From Elstera cyanobacteriorum (lineage in GTDB: Bacteria; Pseudomonadota; Alphaproteobacteria; Elsterales; Elsteraceae), in the NCBI RefSeq assembly GCF_002251735.1, contig NZ_NOXS01000032.1, positions 186,001 to 250,000 on the forward strand: 64,000 bases of DNA, in the 5' to 3' direction. The first letter of the stretch is position 1; each line of letters opens with the position of its first letter. A model generated the notes under the pieces. The model did no database searches. It worked only from the letters and a program-made list of their open reading frames with translations, and was not told the origin of the DNA. A program made the position numbers and the translations under genes. Of this stretch, positions 26,055 to 34,224 are shown piece after piece.

Positions 26055-26456
26055 TTACGGGCGCGGCGGAATTTCGGGGGACGGGAGCGGCTCGGCCTCG
26101 GCAGCCGGTGCGGTGGCAGGCTCAGGGGATGGGGCCGCTGCAACAGCCGGAAGATCGGGAACCGGTTGTTCCGCCGACGGCGGCGCCTCCAACTGCATGC
26201 TGAAGCTCGGCAAATCGATGGTCGGCATTTGCTTTTCTGCCTCCATCACCGCCGCATTCATCTTCTGTTTCAGCGCATCCACTTCGGCTTCACGCACAGC
26301 CTGATCCAAGCTGCTCTGAAACTCCGAAGCAAGGCTTCGCGCGCGGCGTACCCAACGGCCAATATTCACCAGCAGCCCCGGCAGTTCCTTCGGGCCGATG
26401 AAAATGAGGGCAACCGCGCCGATCAGTAGTAATTCCGACCAGGCAATATCGAACAT
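26055..26456 (-). CDS. tatB: Sec-independent translocase protein TatB
   Basis: Protein of 133 residues. The N-terminus MFDIAWSELLLIGAVALIFI with Glu8, then GPKELPGLLVNIGRWVRRAR, gives the membrane helix, hinge and amphipathic helix of TatB. The tail is Pro/Ala/Glu-rich and probably disordered. Glu8 and the length point to TatB rather than TatA. No tatA gene is present before it; the neighbour upstream is the iron-transport ATPase gene, 78 bp away. Confidence 0.93.
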   Translation of the reverse strand: MFDIAWSELLLIGAVALIFIGPKELPGLLVNIGRWVRRARSLASEFQSSLDQAVREAEVDALKQKMNAAVMEAEKQMPTIDLPSFSMQLEAPPSAEQPVPDLPAVAAAPSPEPATAPAAEAEPLPSPEIPPRP

Positions 26457-26484
26457 TCCGCACGTACCTTTCGCCCGCAGCGCG

Positions 26485-26513
26485 GCGGACTATGGCAGAT
26501 GGCCGGGGCGGGC
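26485..26513 (-). promoter_or_regulatory. Candidate promoter of tatBC-serS
   Basis: On the minus strand TTGCGC, 17 nt, CATAGT lies in the 78-bp gap between the iron ABC ATPase gene and tatB, some 30 nt before the tatB ATG. The motif context (ATAGTCCGC) also occurs at the candidate yajC and rpsF promoters. It would make tatB the start of its own transcript. By eye only. Confidence 0.4.
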
Positions 26514-26534
26514 GCAATCATCCGCCGCCGCTGC

Positions 26535-27554
26535 TTAGGTTTCCTTGGGAAAGAGATGCACGCGGTGACGATCAACCACCACCGGAATCCGGTCACCGAC
26601 CGTCGGAAGGCGCCCCTCCCCCCAGCGGGCGGTAAGGTCGAGTGCGCCGATCCGCAGCCCCAGAAGCTGTTCGCGCCCCAAGCTGCGCGCCTGCGTAACG
26701 ACTGCCATCACCCCGCCGTCCAGCGCCCGGTGAAAGGCTTCCTGGCGGATAATCAGCGTCACGGGGCCGGCCATGATCGGCGCATCGAACCGCCCGAGAT
26801 CGTTGCTGACAATCCCGGCGCGCGCCTGCGCATCGATCTGCGTGACCGAGCCGAAGAACGCCGCCGCAAAGGCCGAGACAGGGCGATCATAAAGATCGAG
26901 CGGCGCCCCCGCCTGCTCGACCTGCCCCGACCGCATCAATACGATGCGGTCGGCCATCCGCATCGCTTCGTCGGGATCGTGGGTCACAAGTACGGTCGCA
27001 ACCCCGGTTTCTTTCAGCAGTGCCAGCGTCGTATCGCGCAGCCGGTCGCGCAGGGTTACATCCAGGCCGGAAAAGGGCTCGTCCATCAGCACGAGCCGCG
27101 GCCCGGGCGCCAACGCCCGCGCTAGGGCCACACGTTGCTGCTGTCCGCCCGACAGCGTATGGGGAAAAGCGTCGAGAAACTCGGCCATTCCAATGCGCTC
27201 GCCCCATTGGCGCGCCCGGTCCTGCTGGTCAGCTTTTGACAGATCGGTCAGGCCGAAGGCGATGTTCTGGCTCACCGTGAGATGGGGAAACAGGGCGAAA
27301 TCCTGGAACACCATCCCCACCCGGCGCCGTTCGGGCGGCAGGCTGCCGCGCGCATCCGCCACCACCTGCCCAGCGAGTTTCACCTGCCCCTGCTGCAAAG
27401 GCTCAAGGCCCGCCGCGAGACGCAGTAGGGTCGATTTCCCACAGCCGGAGGGGCCGAGCAGACAGACGACCTCCCCCGGCGCAACGTGAAGATCAATGGT
27501 CTTCAAGGCTTGCACGGCGCCATAAGCGTGGCTGACGCCTTCAATACTGAGCAT
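26535..27554 (-). CDS. ABC transporter ATP-binding protein, Fe3+ (FbpC/FutC) type
   Basis: ATPase of 339 residues. Walker A LGPSGCGKSTLLRLAAG, signature LSGGQQQRVALARALA and Walker B RLVLMDEPFSGLD are intact. A C-terminal regulatory domain (about residues 240-339) is of the kind seen in FbpC, PotA and CysA. With the 12-helix permease next to it, ferric-ion uptake is the best guess; thiamine or polyamine uptake is less likely. It has an AGGA ribosome site and starts 6 bp after the permease. No substrate-binding protein is nearby. Confidence 0.85.
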   Translation of the reverse strand: MLSIEGVSHAYGAVQALKTIDLHVAPGEVVCLLGPSGCGKSTLLRLAAGLEPLQQGQVKLAGQVVADARGSLPPERRRVGMVFQDFALFPHLTVSQNIAFGLTDLSKADQQDRARQWGERIGMAEFLDAFPHTLSGGQQQRVALARALAPGPRLVLMDEPFSGLDVTLRDRLRDTTLALLKETGVATVLVTHDPDEAMRMADRIVLMRSGQVEQAGAPLDLYDRPVSAFAAAFFGSVTQIDAQARAGIVSNDLGRFDAPIMAGPVTLIIRQEAFHRALDGGVMAVVTQARSLGREQLLGLRIGALDLTARWGEGRLPTVGDRIPVVVDRHRVHLFPKET

Positions 27555-27560
27555 AAATTC

Positions 27561-29282
27561 CTACTCTCCTGCGCCGGACAGCGCCCCCGGACGGCTACGG
27601 GCCAGCGCGCGGGCCAGTAGGATGACCGGCAACAGCCCGACCGCGACAATCGCCAACGACGCCGGGGCCGCGTCGGCCAACCGTTCGTCCCCCGCCATCG
27701 CATAGACCAGCACGGCGAGCGTATCGTAATTAAATGGCCGCAGAATCATCGTGGCGGGCAGCTCTTTCATCACATCGACGAAGACCAGCAGCCCCGCCGC
27801 CAACAAACTGGGGCGGATGATCGGTAGATGGACACTCCACAACGTCTGCCCAGGGCTGCGCCCCAAACTGCGCGCGGCAAAATCCATCTGCGGCGTAACC
27901 TTGCCTAAAGCCGCTTCCATCGCATTGAGCGCAATCGCGAGAAAGCGGATGACGAACGCGAAAAGCAGTGCCACCAGCGTTCCCGACAGTAAGAGCCCGG
28001 TTGATACACCAAAAACCGCGCGGAACCAGGCATCGACCACCGTATCGAGCGCCGCCAACGGAATGACGACGCCCACCGCGATCACGAGGCCCGGCACGGC
28101 ATAGCCGAGGCCCGCCGCCCGCACCGCCCACCGCACGAGCGGCGTCGGGTGCAGCCGCGCGGCATAGGCCAGCGTCAGTGCCAAAGCAACAGCGGTCATG
28201 GCAGCAATCGCCGCAAGGGTCAAACTATGTTCCGCCGCTTGCCAGAAGGCCCGATCCACCATCGCGGGCGCCGTTTCGACCGACCAAGCGATCAGCATGG
28301 CCAGCGGCACGAGGAAGCCGAGCAGACAAGGCAGCGCACAGGCAAGCATCGCCAGTGCCGCCTTCCCACCGGTCAACGGAAAGCGCGGCAGATGTCGATA
28401 GCGCAGGCTGGTGTGCCGCGTGCTGCCGGTGCGGCCTTTACGTTCCAACGCCATCAGACCGGTAACGAAGAGCAGAAGCACCCCCGCCAATTGCGTCGCC
28501 GCCGCCGGCTCGTTCATCCCCAACCACGTCCGATAAATGCCCGCCGTCAGGGTATCGACGGCGAAATATTGGACGGTGCCGAAATCATTCAAGGTTTCCA
28601 TCAGGGCCAGCGCCACCCCCCCGGCAATCGCTGGGCGCGCGAGCGGTACCGCGAGCCGCCGGAAGCAACCAAAGGGGGTCTGTCCCAGGGATCGCCCGGC
28701 CTCAAGCACGCAAACCGATTGCTCGAGAAACGCCGCGCGCGCCAGCAGATAGACGTAAGGATAGAGCACCAACACCATGACGGCGATGGCTCCGCCGAGC
28801 GACCGAATGTGCGGAAACCAATAGCTGCCAAGGCTCCAGCCCGTTACATCCCGCAGCAGGGTCTGCACCGGACCGGGGGTATCCAAGACGCCCGTATAGG
28901 CATAGGCGACCACATAGGCCGGAAAGGCCAGCGGCAGCAGCAGTAGAATTTCAAACAGCCGCGCCCCGGGGAACTGGCAGAGCGTGACCAGCCACGCCGT
29001 CCCGACCCCAATCACGGCAACCCCGACGCCGACGCCCAGCATCAGCATCAGGGTATTCGTCAGGTAGGTCGGCATAACGGTCGACAGAAGATGCGCCCAA
29101 ACCTCCCAGGCCGGAAACAGGAAGGAAGCGGCAATCGTCACAATCGGCGTCGCGAGCACGAAGGCCAGCAGCAGGGCCAGCACCGTCCACCCGCCCCCAC
29201 GCCGCGCCCATCCCGTGCGGGAAAGGGTGGGCAAAGGCGCCGCGAAGCGCGTCGCGGAAGGTGGCAGGCTGGTATCGGTCAA
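27561..29282 (-). CDS. ABC transporter permease, Fe3+ (FbpB) type, two fused halves
   Basis: Membrane protein of 573 residues with about twelve hydrophobic segments in two homologous halves. Each half has an EAA-type loop: LEAGRSLGQTPFGCFRRLAV (about residue 190) and DFAARSLGRSPGQTLWSVHL (about 470). This fused form is typical of FbpB/FutB ferric transporters. The start is uncertain: the frame opens with TTG at 29282 without a clear ribosome site, 53 bp after scpB and just past a terminator-like hairpin. It is an unusual neighbour in the scpAB-tat block. Confidence 0.83.
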   Translation of the reverse strand: MTDTSLPPSATRFAAPLPTLSRTGWARRGGGWTVLALLLAFVLATPIVTIAASFLFPAWEVWAHLLSTVMPTYLTNTLMLMLGVGVGVAVIGVGTAWLVTLCQFPGARLFEILLLLPLAFPAYVVAYAYTGVLDTPGPVQTLLRDVTGWSLGSYWFPHIRSLGGAIAVMVLVLYPYVYLLARAAFLEQSVCVLEAGRSLGQTPFGCFRRLAVPLARPAIAGGVALALMETLNDFGTVQYFAVDTLTAGIYRTWLGMNEPAAATQLAGVLLLFVTGLMALERKGRTGSTRHTSLRYRHLPRFPLTGGKAALAMLACALPCLLGFLVPLAMLIAWSVETAPAMVDRAFWQAAEHSLTLAAIAAMTAVALALTLAYAARLHPTPLVRWAVRAAGLGYAVPGLVIAVGVVIPLAALDTVVDAWFRAVFGVSTGLLLSGTLVALLFAFVIRFLAIALNAMEAALGKVTPQMDFAARSLGRSPGQTLWSVHLPIIRPSLLAAGLLVFVDVMKELPATMILRPFNYDTLAVLVYAMAGDERLADAAPASLAIVAVGLLPVILLARALARSRPGALSGAGE

Positions 29283-29299
29283 TCCGGGTCACCGAAAGC

Positions 29300-29330
29300 A
29301 AAAAGGCGCCAGCCGTGGGGCTGAGGCGCG
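29300..29330 (-). terminator. Candidate Rho-independent terminator after scpB
   Basis: On the minus strand, just after the scpB stop, CGCGCCTCAGCC-CCAC-GGCTGGCGCC forms a GC stem with a small bulge and is followed directly by five T. It would separate the argS-SPOR-M50-scpAB transcript from the iron ABC genes. Confidence 0.6.
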
Positions 29331-29334
29331 AACC

Positions 29335-29991
29335 TTAACGCGACTGGTTCTCACCTGCAAGATCGGGCGGATCATCCCCGAGCAGCGTTTCGACCGGATC
29401 GTCGGCGCTGAGCGCGGCCTCCGCCTCTTCCTCGCGCATGGCAATGGTGATGCCCGCCCGGCGATCCAGCAGCCCAGCGGCCTTGAGTTCCTCGACCCCT
29501 GGCAAATCATCGAGACTGGTTAGCCCGAAGTGATCGAGAAAGCCGGTCGTCGTCACCCAGGTGACCGGGCGCCCCGGGGTGCGGCGGCGGCCCTTCGGTT
29601 TGATCCACCCGGCTTCCAGCAGCGCATCCATCGTGCCCTTCGACAGTTGCACACCGCGAATTTCTTCGATCTCGCCGCGCGTGACCGGCTGATGATAGGC
29701 GATAATCGCCAGCGCTTCGACGGCAGCGCGAGAGAGTTTGCGGCTCACCTCCAGCGTCACCCGCAGCCCGGTCGCAAGGTCTGCCGAGGTCCGAAACGCC
29801 CAGCCGCCCGCAAGCTCCACCAGTTCAACCCCATGCCCGGCATAAAGCTGCTGCAATTCCGCGAGCAAAGCCTTCACATCGGCGCCGGGCGGTAGGCGGG
29901 GGATAAGGTCCATCTCGGTCAACGGCCCGGGAGCGGCGAACAACTGCGCTTCCAATAGCCGCAGGGCATAGGGCAAGGGTTCTAGGGTCAT
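29335..29991 (-). CDS. scpB: Chromosome segregation and condensation protein ScpB
   Basis: ScpB of 218 residues, the winged-helix dimer that joins ScpA and SMC in the bacterial condensin. Family stretches visible are LEAQLFAAPGPLTEMDL, the GVELVELAGGWAFRT region, ALAIIAYHQPVTRGEIEEIRG and GRRRTPGRPVTWVTT. Its ATG overlaps the scpA stop as ATGA (29988-29991). Confidence 0.95.
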   Translation of the reverse strand: MTLEPLPYALRLLEAQLFAAPGPLTEMDLIPRLPPGADVKALLAELQQLYAGHGVELVELAGGWAFRTSADLATGLRVTLEVSRKLSRAAVEALAIIAYHQPVTRGEIEEIRGVQLSKGTMDALLEAGWIKPKGRRRTPGRPVTWVTTTGFLDHFGLTSLDDLPGVEELKAAGLLDRRAGITIAMREEEAEAALSADDPVETLLGDDPPDLAGENQSR

Positions 29992-30809
29992 ACTCTATCC
30001 CCTTCCTCCGGGTCACTCGCGGCGTCGCCCCCGGGGGAACGCACCAAAATAGGGCCGAAGCGGTCGCTTTGGCGCAGGTCGAGCTTACCGGATTTCGCAA
30101 GTTCCAGGGCGGCGAGAAAGGTCGCCGCGACCGCCGACCGAAAGACGAGACCGTCGCGAATATCGGTCGGCAGAAAGCTACTCAGCGCCTCCCACAGTGG
30201 CATCTGCCCCAAGCGCGCCGTGAGCCGTTGCAGGGCATCGTCCATCGAATAAAGCTCGGTCGCCGCGATCTTTAGGCGGGAAAAATCCGTGCGGCGCTTA
30301 TGGTCGGCATAGGCGGTCAGCAGCTCATAGAGGCTAACGTCCCATTGGGTTTTAGTGTCGGTCGCAAACCGTTCCGGCCAGCCCCGGGCAAAAACATCGC
30401 GCCCCAGCAGCGCCCCCTCGAACAGCCGCGCCCCCGCCTTTTGCATTGCCTCCAACCGTTGCAGTTGGAAGGCGAGGTTAGCGGCCATTTCCTCGGCGCT
30501 TGGCTCGGCCTCCTCGCTCGGCGGGTCGGGCAGCAGCAGGCGCGATTTGAGGTAGGCGAGCCAGGCCGCCATAACGAGGTAATCGGCGGCGACCTCCAGC
30601 CGCCGGTGCAAAATCCCCCGGATAAAGGCGAGATATTGATCGACCAACGGCAGAATGCGGATCTTGGTTAGATCGACCTTCTGCTCGCGCGCCAGCGTCA
30701 GCAGCACGTCGATCGGGCCTTCGTAGCCGTCGAGATCGAGGTGGAGAATGGTCTCATCCGCCGGGGATGGGGGGGTGTCCCACCCGGCGGCATCCCCGGC
30801 CCCGGTCAT
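29988..30809 (-). CDS. scpA: Segregation and condensation protein ScpA
   Basis: Kleisin subunit of condensin, 273 residues. The family signature LDGYEGPIDVLLTLAREQKV is near residue 30, then ILPLVDQYLAFIRG and AADYLVMAAWLAYLKSRLLL. I start it at ATG 30809, which overlaps the M50 protease stop by one base; the frame extends two codons further to a TTG without support. A Pro-rich 20-residue head precedes the domain. Confidence 0.95.
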   Translation of the reverse strand: MTGAGDAAGWDTPPSPADETILHLDLDGYEGPIDVLLTLAREQKVDLTKIRILPLVDQYLAFIRGILHRRLEVAADYLVMAAWLAYLKSRLLLPDPPSEEAEPSAEEMAANLAFQLQRLEAMQKAGARLFEGALLGRDVFARGWPERFATDTKTQWDVSLYELLTAYADHKRRTDFSRLKIAATELYSMDDALQRLTARLGQMPLWEALSSFLPTDIRDGLVFRSAVAATFLAALELAKSGKLDLRQSDRFGPILVRSPGGDAASDPEEGDRV

Positions 30810-31495
30810 TACCAACCGGTCAGGGTTAGAATGGCGCCGGTTACGGTCCTTAACGGGCCGTGCAGCACCCAGCCCAGCGGGTTGAGCGGATAGCCCGCCT
30901 GCGCCGATACCATCGGCACGATGAAGGCCAAGCCCATGACGATCAGCATGCCAATATTCTCAAGCCGCGCCAGCGGGCGGGCCAGAAACATCGGCAAAAC
31001 CCCGACCGCAACGCGCCCACCGTCGAGCGGTGGGATCGGCAGCAGGTTGAAAAGCGCCAATAGAATATTGAATTTAACAGCATTCACCAAATTCTGCTCG
31101 GCCCACTGCCCCGCCACGGTAGGCAGCGAGTCGACAAAATGCAGCAAGCCTGCGGCGGCGGTCGCCATCGCCAGATTCATCAACGGCCCAGCGGCGGCGA
31201 TGATTGCCATCCCCCGGCGCGGCGATTTCAGGTAGCGCATATCGACCGGCACGGCCTTCGCCCAGCCGAAAAAGAAACCCGACCCCAGCATCAACATCAA
31301 CCCCGGTAGAAACAGAGTTCCCACCGGATCGACGTGGCGAATCGGGTTGAGGCTTAGGCGCCCAGCCAACCGCGCGGTTGGATCACCTAAAGCATTGGCG
31401 ACATAACCATGCGCCGCCTCGTGCAGCGTGATCGCCAGCAAGGCCGGGATCAGCCAGACCGACAGATTATGCAAAAACCCCGCGAAATCGAACAT
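30809..31495 (-). CDS. Site-2 protease-family membrane metallopeptidase (M50)
   Basis: Membrane protein of 228 residues. The zinc motif HEAAHG is in the first hydrophobic segment (about residue 25), and the second motif NLLPIPPLDGGRV lies near residue 150, as in M50B proteases. It has no PDZ domain, so it is a minimal form rather than RseP. The substrate is unknown. In related genomes this slot between the SPOR gene and scpA is commonly held by nagZ, so its position here is unusual. ATG start 12 bp after the SPOR stop. Confidence 0.88.
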   Translation of the reverse strand: MFDFAGFLHNLSVWLIPALLAITLHEAAHGYVANALGDPTARLAGRLSLNPIRHVDPVGTLFLPGLMLMLGSGFFFGWAKAVPVDMRYLKSPRRGMAIIAAAGPLMNLAMATAAAGLLHFVDSLPTVAGQWAEQNLVNAVKFNILLALFNLLPIPPLDGGRVAVGVLPMFLARPLARLENIGMLIVMGLAFIVPMVSAQAGYPLNPLGWVLHGPLRTVTGAILTLTGW

Positions 31496-31507
31496 GAAGA
31501 CGCGGGA

Positions 31508-32419
31508 CTAGCGCACAACCAGACAGTCCTGACCGCGCGCCTTGACCGCCCCGCACACAGCGGCGGCATCGGCGGCAGGCCCGGCCTGGATCCGGTAATA
31601 GGTGCCCTTGTTCGGAATCTCGACCTTGGCGACGCTCATCGATAGGGCGGCGAGTTCGGGATGGGTCTTTTGCAGCTTTGCCCACTCGGCGGTCGCGGCG
31701 GCTTCCGACTTCACGGCGCCGAGTTGCACCTTCCCGCCCCGTCCCGCCGAGGCGGCGGCTGTCGGGGTTGGTGTCGCGGCAGGCGGTGGCGTCACCGGCG
31801 CGGGCGGCTTGGCGGCGACAGGGGCCGGGGCCTGCGCGGCAGGCGCGGGCGGCGGGGTTGCCGGACGGGCAACGACCGGTTGCGGCTGCGGTGCGGTCTG
31901 AACCGTCGCGCGCGGCGTGGTAGCGGCGACCTGCGGCGCAGGCGATGGCACTAGGATTGGCGAGGCCTGCGGGGCTGGCGCCGGGGCCGCCGGACGCCCA
32001 GCAGTCAAAGCGGGCGGAACGGTCGCCGCGATTTGCGGGGTCTGCGGTTGCGGCGCCGCTGCAACGGCAGACGGTAGCGCAGGCTTTGCCAGCGGCGCTT
32101 CCGGCGGCGGCAGCAGCCGTTCGACCTTACCCCCCGCAACATCAACCGCCTGGCCGTTCAGGATCAGCTTATCTTGATTGGGCACGTCCATCCCACCGGG
32201 ATCGGTCGGGCGCGTCTTCAGCGGTCCGGCATCGGCCTGAACCAGCGGCACGGCGCCGCCGTTCGACTGGCTCGCGCCTTGATTATACGCATACCAGACG
32301 ATACCGCTGAACCCGCCAAGGGCGACCAGCGCGATCGTCGCCGGAAGCCAGCGCCGCCCCTTCGGTTCTTCCGAGGGCAGCGTGGGTTCCAAATCGCGGG
32401 GATCGAAATCTTGTTGCAT
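31508..32419 (-). CDS. SPOR domain-containing inner-membrane protein
   Basis: Protein of 303 residues. One membrane segment lies near residues 25-45 (TIALVALGGFSGIVWYAYNQ). A very long Pro/Ala-rich linker follows (about 70-225), and then a C-terminal SPOR domain (VQLGAVKSEAAATAEWAKLQ ... YYRIQAGP ... CLVVR). SPOR domains bind denuded glycan at the division septum. It sits directly after argS with a one-base stop/start overlap, a common alphaproteobacterial arrangement. Confidence 0.92.
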   Translation of the reverse strand: MQQDFDPRDLEPTLPSEEPKGRRWLPATIALVALGGFSGIVWYAYNQGASQSNGGAVPLVQADAGPLKTRPTDPGGMDVPNQDKLILNGQAVDVAGGKVERLLPPPEAPLAKPALPSAVAAAPQPQTPQIAATVPPALTAGRPAAPAPAPQASPILVPSPAPQVAATTPRATVQTAPQPQPVVARPATPPPAPAAQAPAPVAAKPPAPVTPPPAATPTPTAAASAGRGGKVQLGAVKSEAAATAEWAKLQKTHPELAALSMSVAKVEIPNKGTYYRIQAGPAADAAAVCGAVKARGQDCLVVR

Positions 32420-34209
32420 CAGCGCATTTCCTCGACCGGCTCAACGCCCAAAACGGCCAGACCAGAGGCGATGACGGTCTTAACCCCCTGAACGAGGGCC
32501 AGACGCGCCAACGTCAAAGCGCCGTCTTCCGGTAGAATAAAGCGCAGGGTTGCCTCGTCCCGCCCCTTATTCCACAGCGCGTGGAAGCCCGCCGCCACAT
32601 CGCCTAAGTAAAAGGCGATGCGGTGCGGTTCATGCGCCTCGGCGGCCGCCTCAACCAACCTAGGCCAGCTTGCTAACGTGCGCATCAAACCAAGTTCTGC
32701 CTCGTCGGTCAAGCGCGTTAACGAAGCATTAGCCAAATGTTCGGGCGTTAATGCATCTTGTGACAAACTATCGACAGCATTGCGCAGAACAGAGGCCGCG
32801 CGCGCATGGGCATACTGCACGTAGAAAACCGGATTATCTTTTGATTGTTCCTGAACTTTGGCGAAATCAAAGTCCAGCGACACATCATTTTTCCGCGTGA
32901 GCATAATAAAGCGCACCACGTCGCGGCCCACTTCATCCACCACATCGCGCAAGGTAACGAAAGTCCCTGCCCGCTTAGACATTTTCACCGGCTGGCCGTT
33001 ATCCAGAAGATTAACCAACTGGCATAACTTGATATCGAGCGCGGTCTTGCCATCGGTCAGCGCTTTTACCGCCGCCTGCATGCGCTTGACATAGCCGCCG
33101 TGGTCGGCCCCGAAGACGTTGATGAGGACGTTCGCCCCAGCCCGATGTGAATTTCCGACAGCCTTATCATAGTGATAGGCGATGTCGTTCGCAAAATAGG
33201 TCCAGCTCCCATCCGACTTTTTCAGTGGCCGATCAACATCGTCGCCGAAGTCGGAGGCGCGGAACAAGGTCTGCGGGCGCGGCTCCCAATCATCCGGCGT
33301 TTTGCCCTTCGGCGGCTCCAACACGCCAACATAAATCAGGCCGCGATCTTCCAGCGCCTTCAAGGAGGCTTCGACCGCACCGCTTTCGACCATCGCGCGT
33401 TCGGAGGAGAAAAGATCGTGCTTCACGCCCAGCGCGATAAGGTCTTCCTTGATCAGCGCCATCATCGCGGTAATGGCTTCGGCGCGGATCGGGGCCAGCC
33501 ACTCGGCCTCGTCGGCATTCCGCCATTGGTCGCCATAGCGCGCCGCTAAGCCTTGCCCCAGCGGCACCAAATATTGCCCCGGATAGAGGCCAGCCGGAAC
33601 CTCGCCCATATCATCGCCCAGGGCTTCCCGGTAGCGATGATAGGCAGAGCGGGCCAGCACATCGACCTGCGCCCCGGCGTCGTTGATATAATATTCGCGC
33701 ACCACGTCATGCCCGGCCTTCGCCAGCAGCGAGGCCAGCACATCGCCGACGACTGCCCCCCGGCAATGGCCGACGTGCATCGGCCCGGTGGGATTGGCCG
33801 AAACATATTCGACATTCACCCGCACACCCGCGCCGATCTGGCTGTCGCCATAGGCGGTCCCGGCGCGCAGAACGGCAGCGAGCTCACCTTGCCACTGGCT
33901 GGGATCGAGACGGAAATTCAAGAACCCCGGCCCGTCGATCGACAGGTCGGTAATGCCGAGCGCCGGATTGGCACGTAGTGCCTCCCCAATCAAAGCCGCA
34001 ATATCGCGCGGCTTCATCGCGGCAGGCTTTGCCAGCACCATACCGACATTGGTCGAAATATCGCCGTGGCTCGCGTCGCGCGGCGGCTCCACCGTCACTT
34101 TGGCGGCATCGAGGCCCGCAGGCAGCTTGCCTTCGGCCATCAGCGCGGCCAGCGCCTCGGTCAGCGCCAGATGGAACCGTTTGAAGATATGCGGCGTTAC
34201 GTCGGTCAT
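32419..34209 (-). CDS. argS: Arginine--tRNA ligase
   Basis: Class I synthetase of 596 residues. An N-terminal Add1 domain precedes the HIGH-type motif [18 protein letters not shown] appears as [10 protein letters not shown], and the C-terminal anticodon-binding domain ends [11 protein letters not shown]. The ATG is 15 bp downstream of dgt. The dgt-argS-SPOR order is a conserved alphaproteobacterial block. Confidence 0.97.
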   Translation of the reverse strand: MTDVTPHIFKRFHLALTEALAALMAEGKLPAGLDAAKVTVEPPRDASHGDISTNVGMVLAKPAAMKPRDIAALIGEALRANPALGITDLSIDGPGFLNFRLDPSQWQGELAAVLRAGTAYGDSQIGAGVRVNVEYVSANPTGPMHVGHCRGAVVGDVLASLLAKAGHDVVREYYINDAGAQVDVLARSAYHRYREALGDDMGEVPAGLYPGQYLVPLGQGLAARYGDQWRNADEAEWLAPIRAEAITAMMALIKEDLIALGVKHDLFSSERAMVESGAVEASLKALEDRGLIYVGVLEPPKGKTPDDWEPRPQTLFRASDFGDDVDRPLKKSDGSWTYFANDIAYHYDKAVGNSHRAGANVLINVFGADHGGYVKRMQAAVKALTDGKTALDIKLCQLVNLLDNGQPVKMSKRAGTFVTLRDVVDEVGRDVVRFIMLTRKNDVSLDFDFAKVQEQSKDNPVFYVQYAHARAASVLRNAVDSLSQDALTPEHLANASLTRLTDEAELGLMRTLASWPRLVEAAAEAHEPHRIAFYLGDVAAGFHALWNKGRDEATLRFILPEDGALTLARLALVQGVKTVIASGLAVLGVEPVEEMR

Positions 34210-34224
34210 AGCGTTCCTAAAAAC

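Noticed and set aside
26457-26534. Search for a tatA gene too short for normal calling, also in 29283-29334
   Set aside because: No frame with a TatA-type hydrophobic helix and FGP hinge fits in either gap.
28149-28946. Plus-strand open frame of 265 codons within the iron permease gene
   Set aside because: It is antisense to hydrophobic segments and rich in Arg/Gln/His, which is the typical mirror image of a membrane protein gene.
31640-32130. Low-complexity stretch as a possible non-coding or pseudogene region
   Set aside because: It is an in-frame Pro/Ala linker of the SPOR protein; the frame stays open to the SPOR domain.
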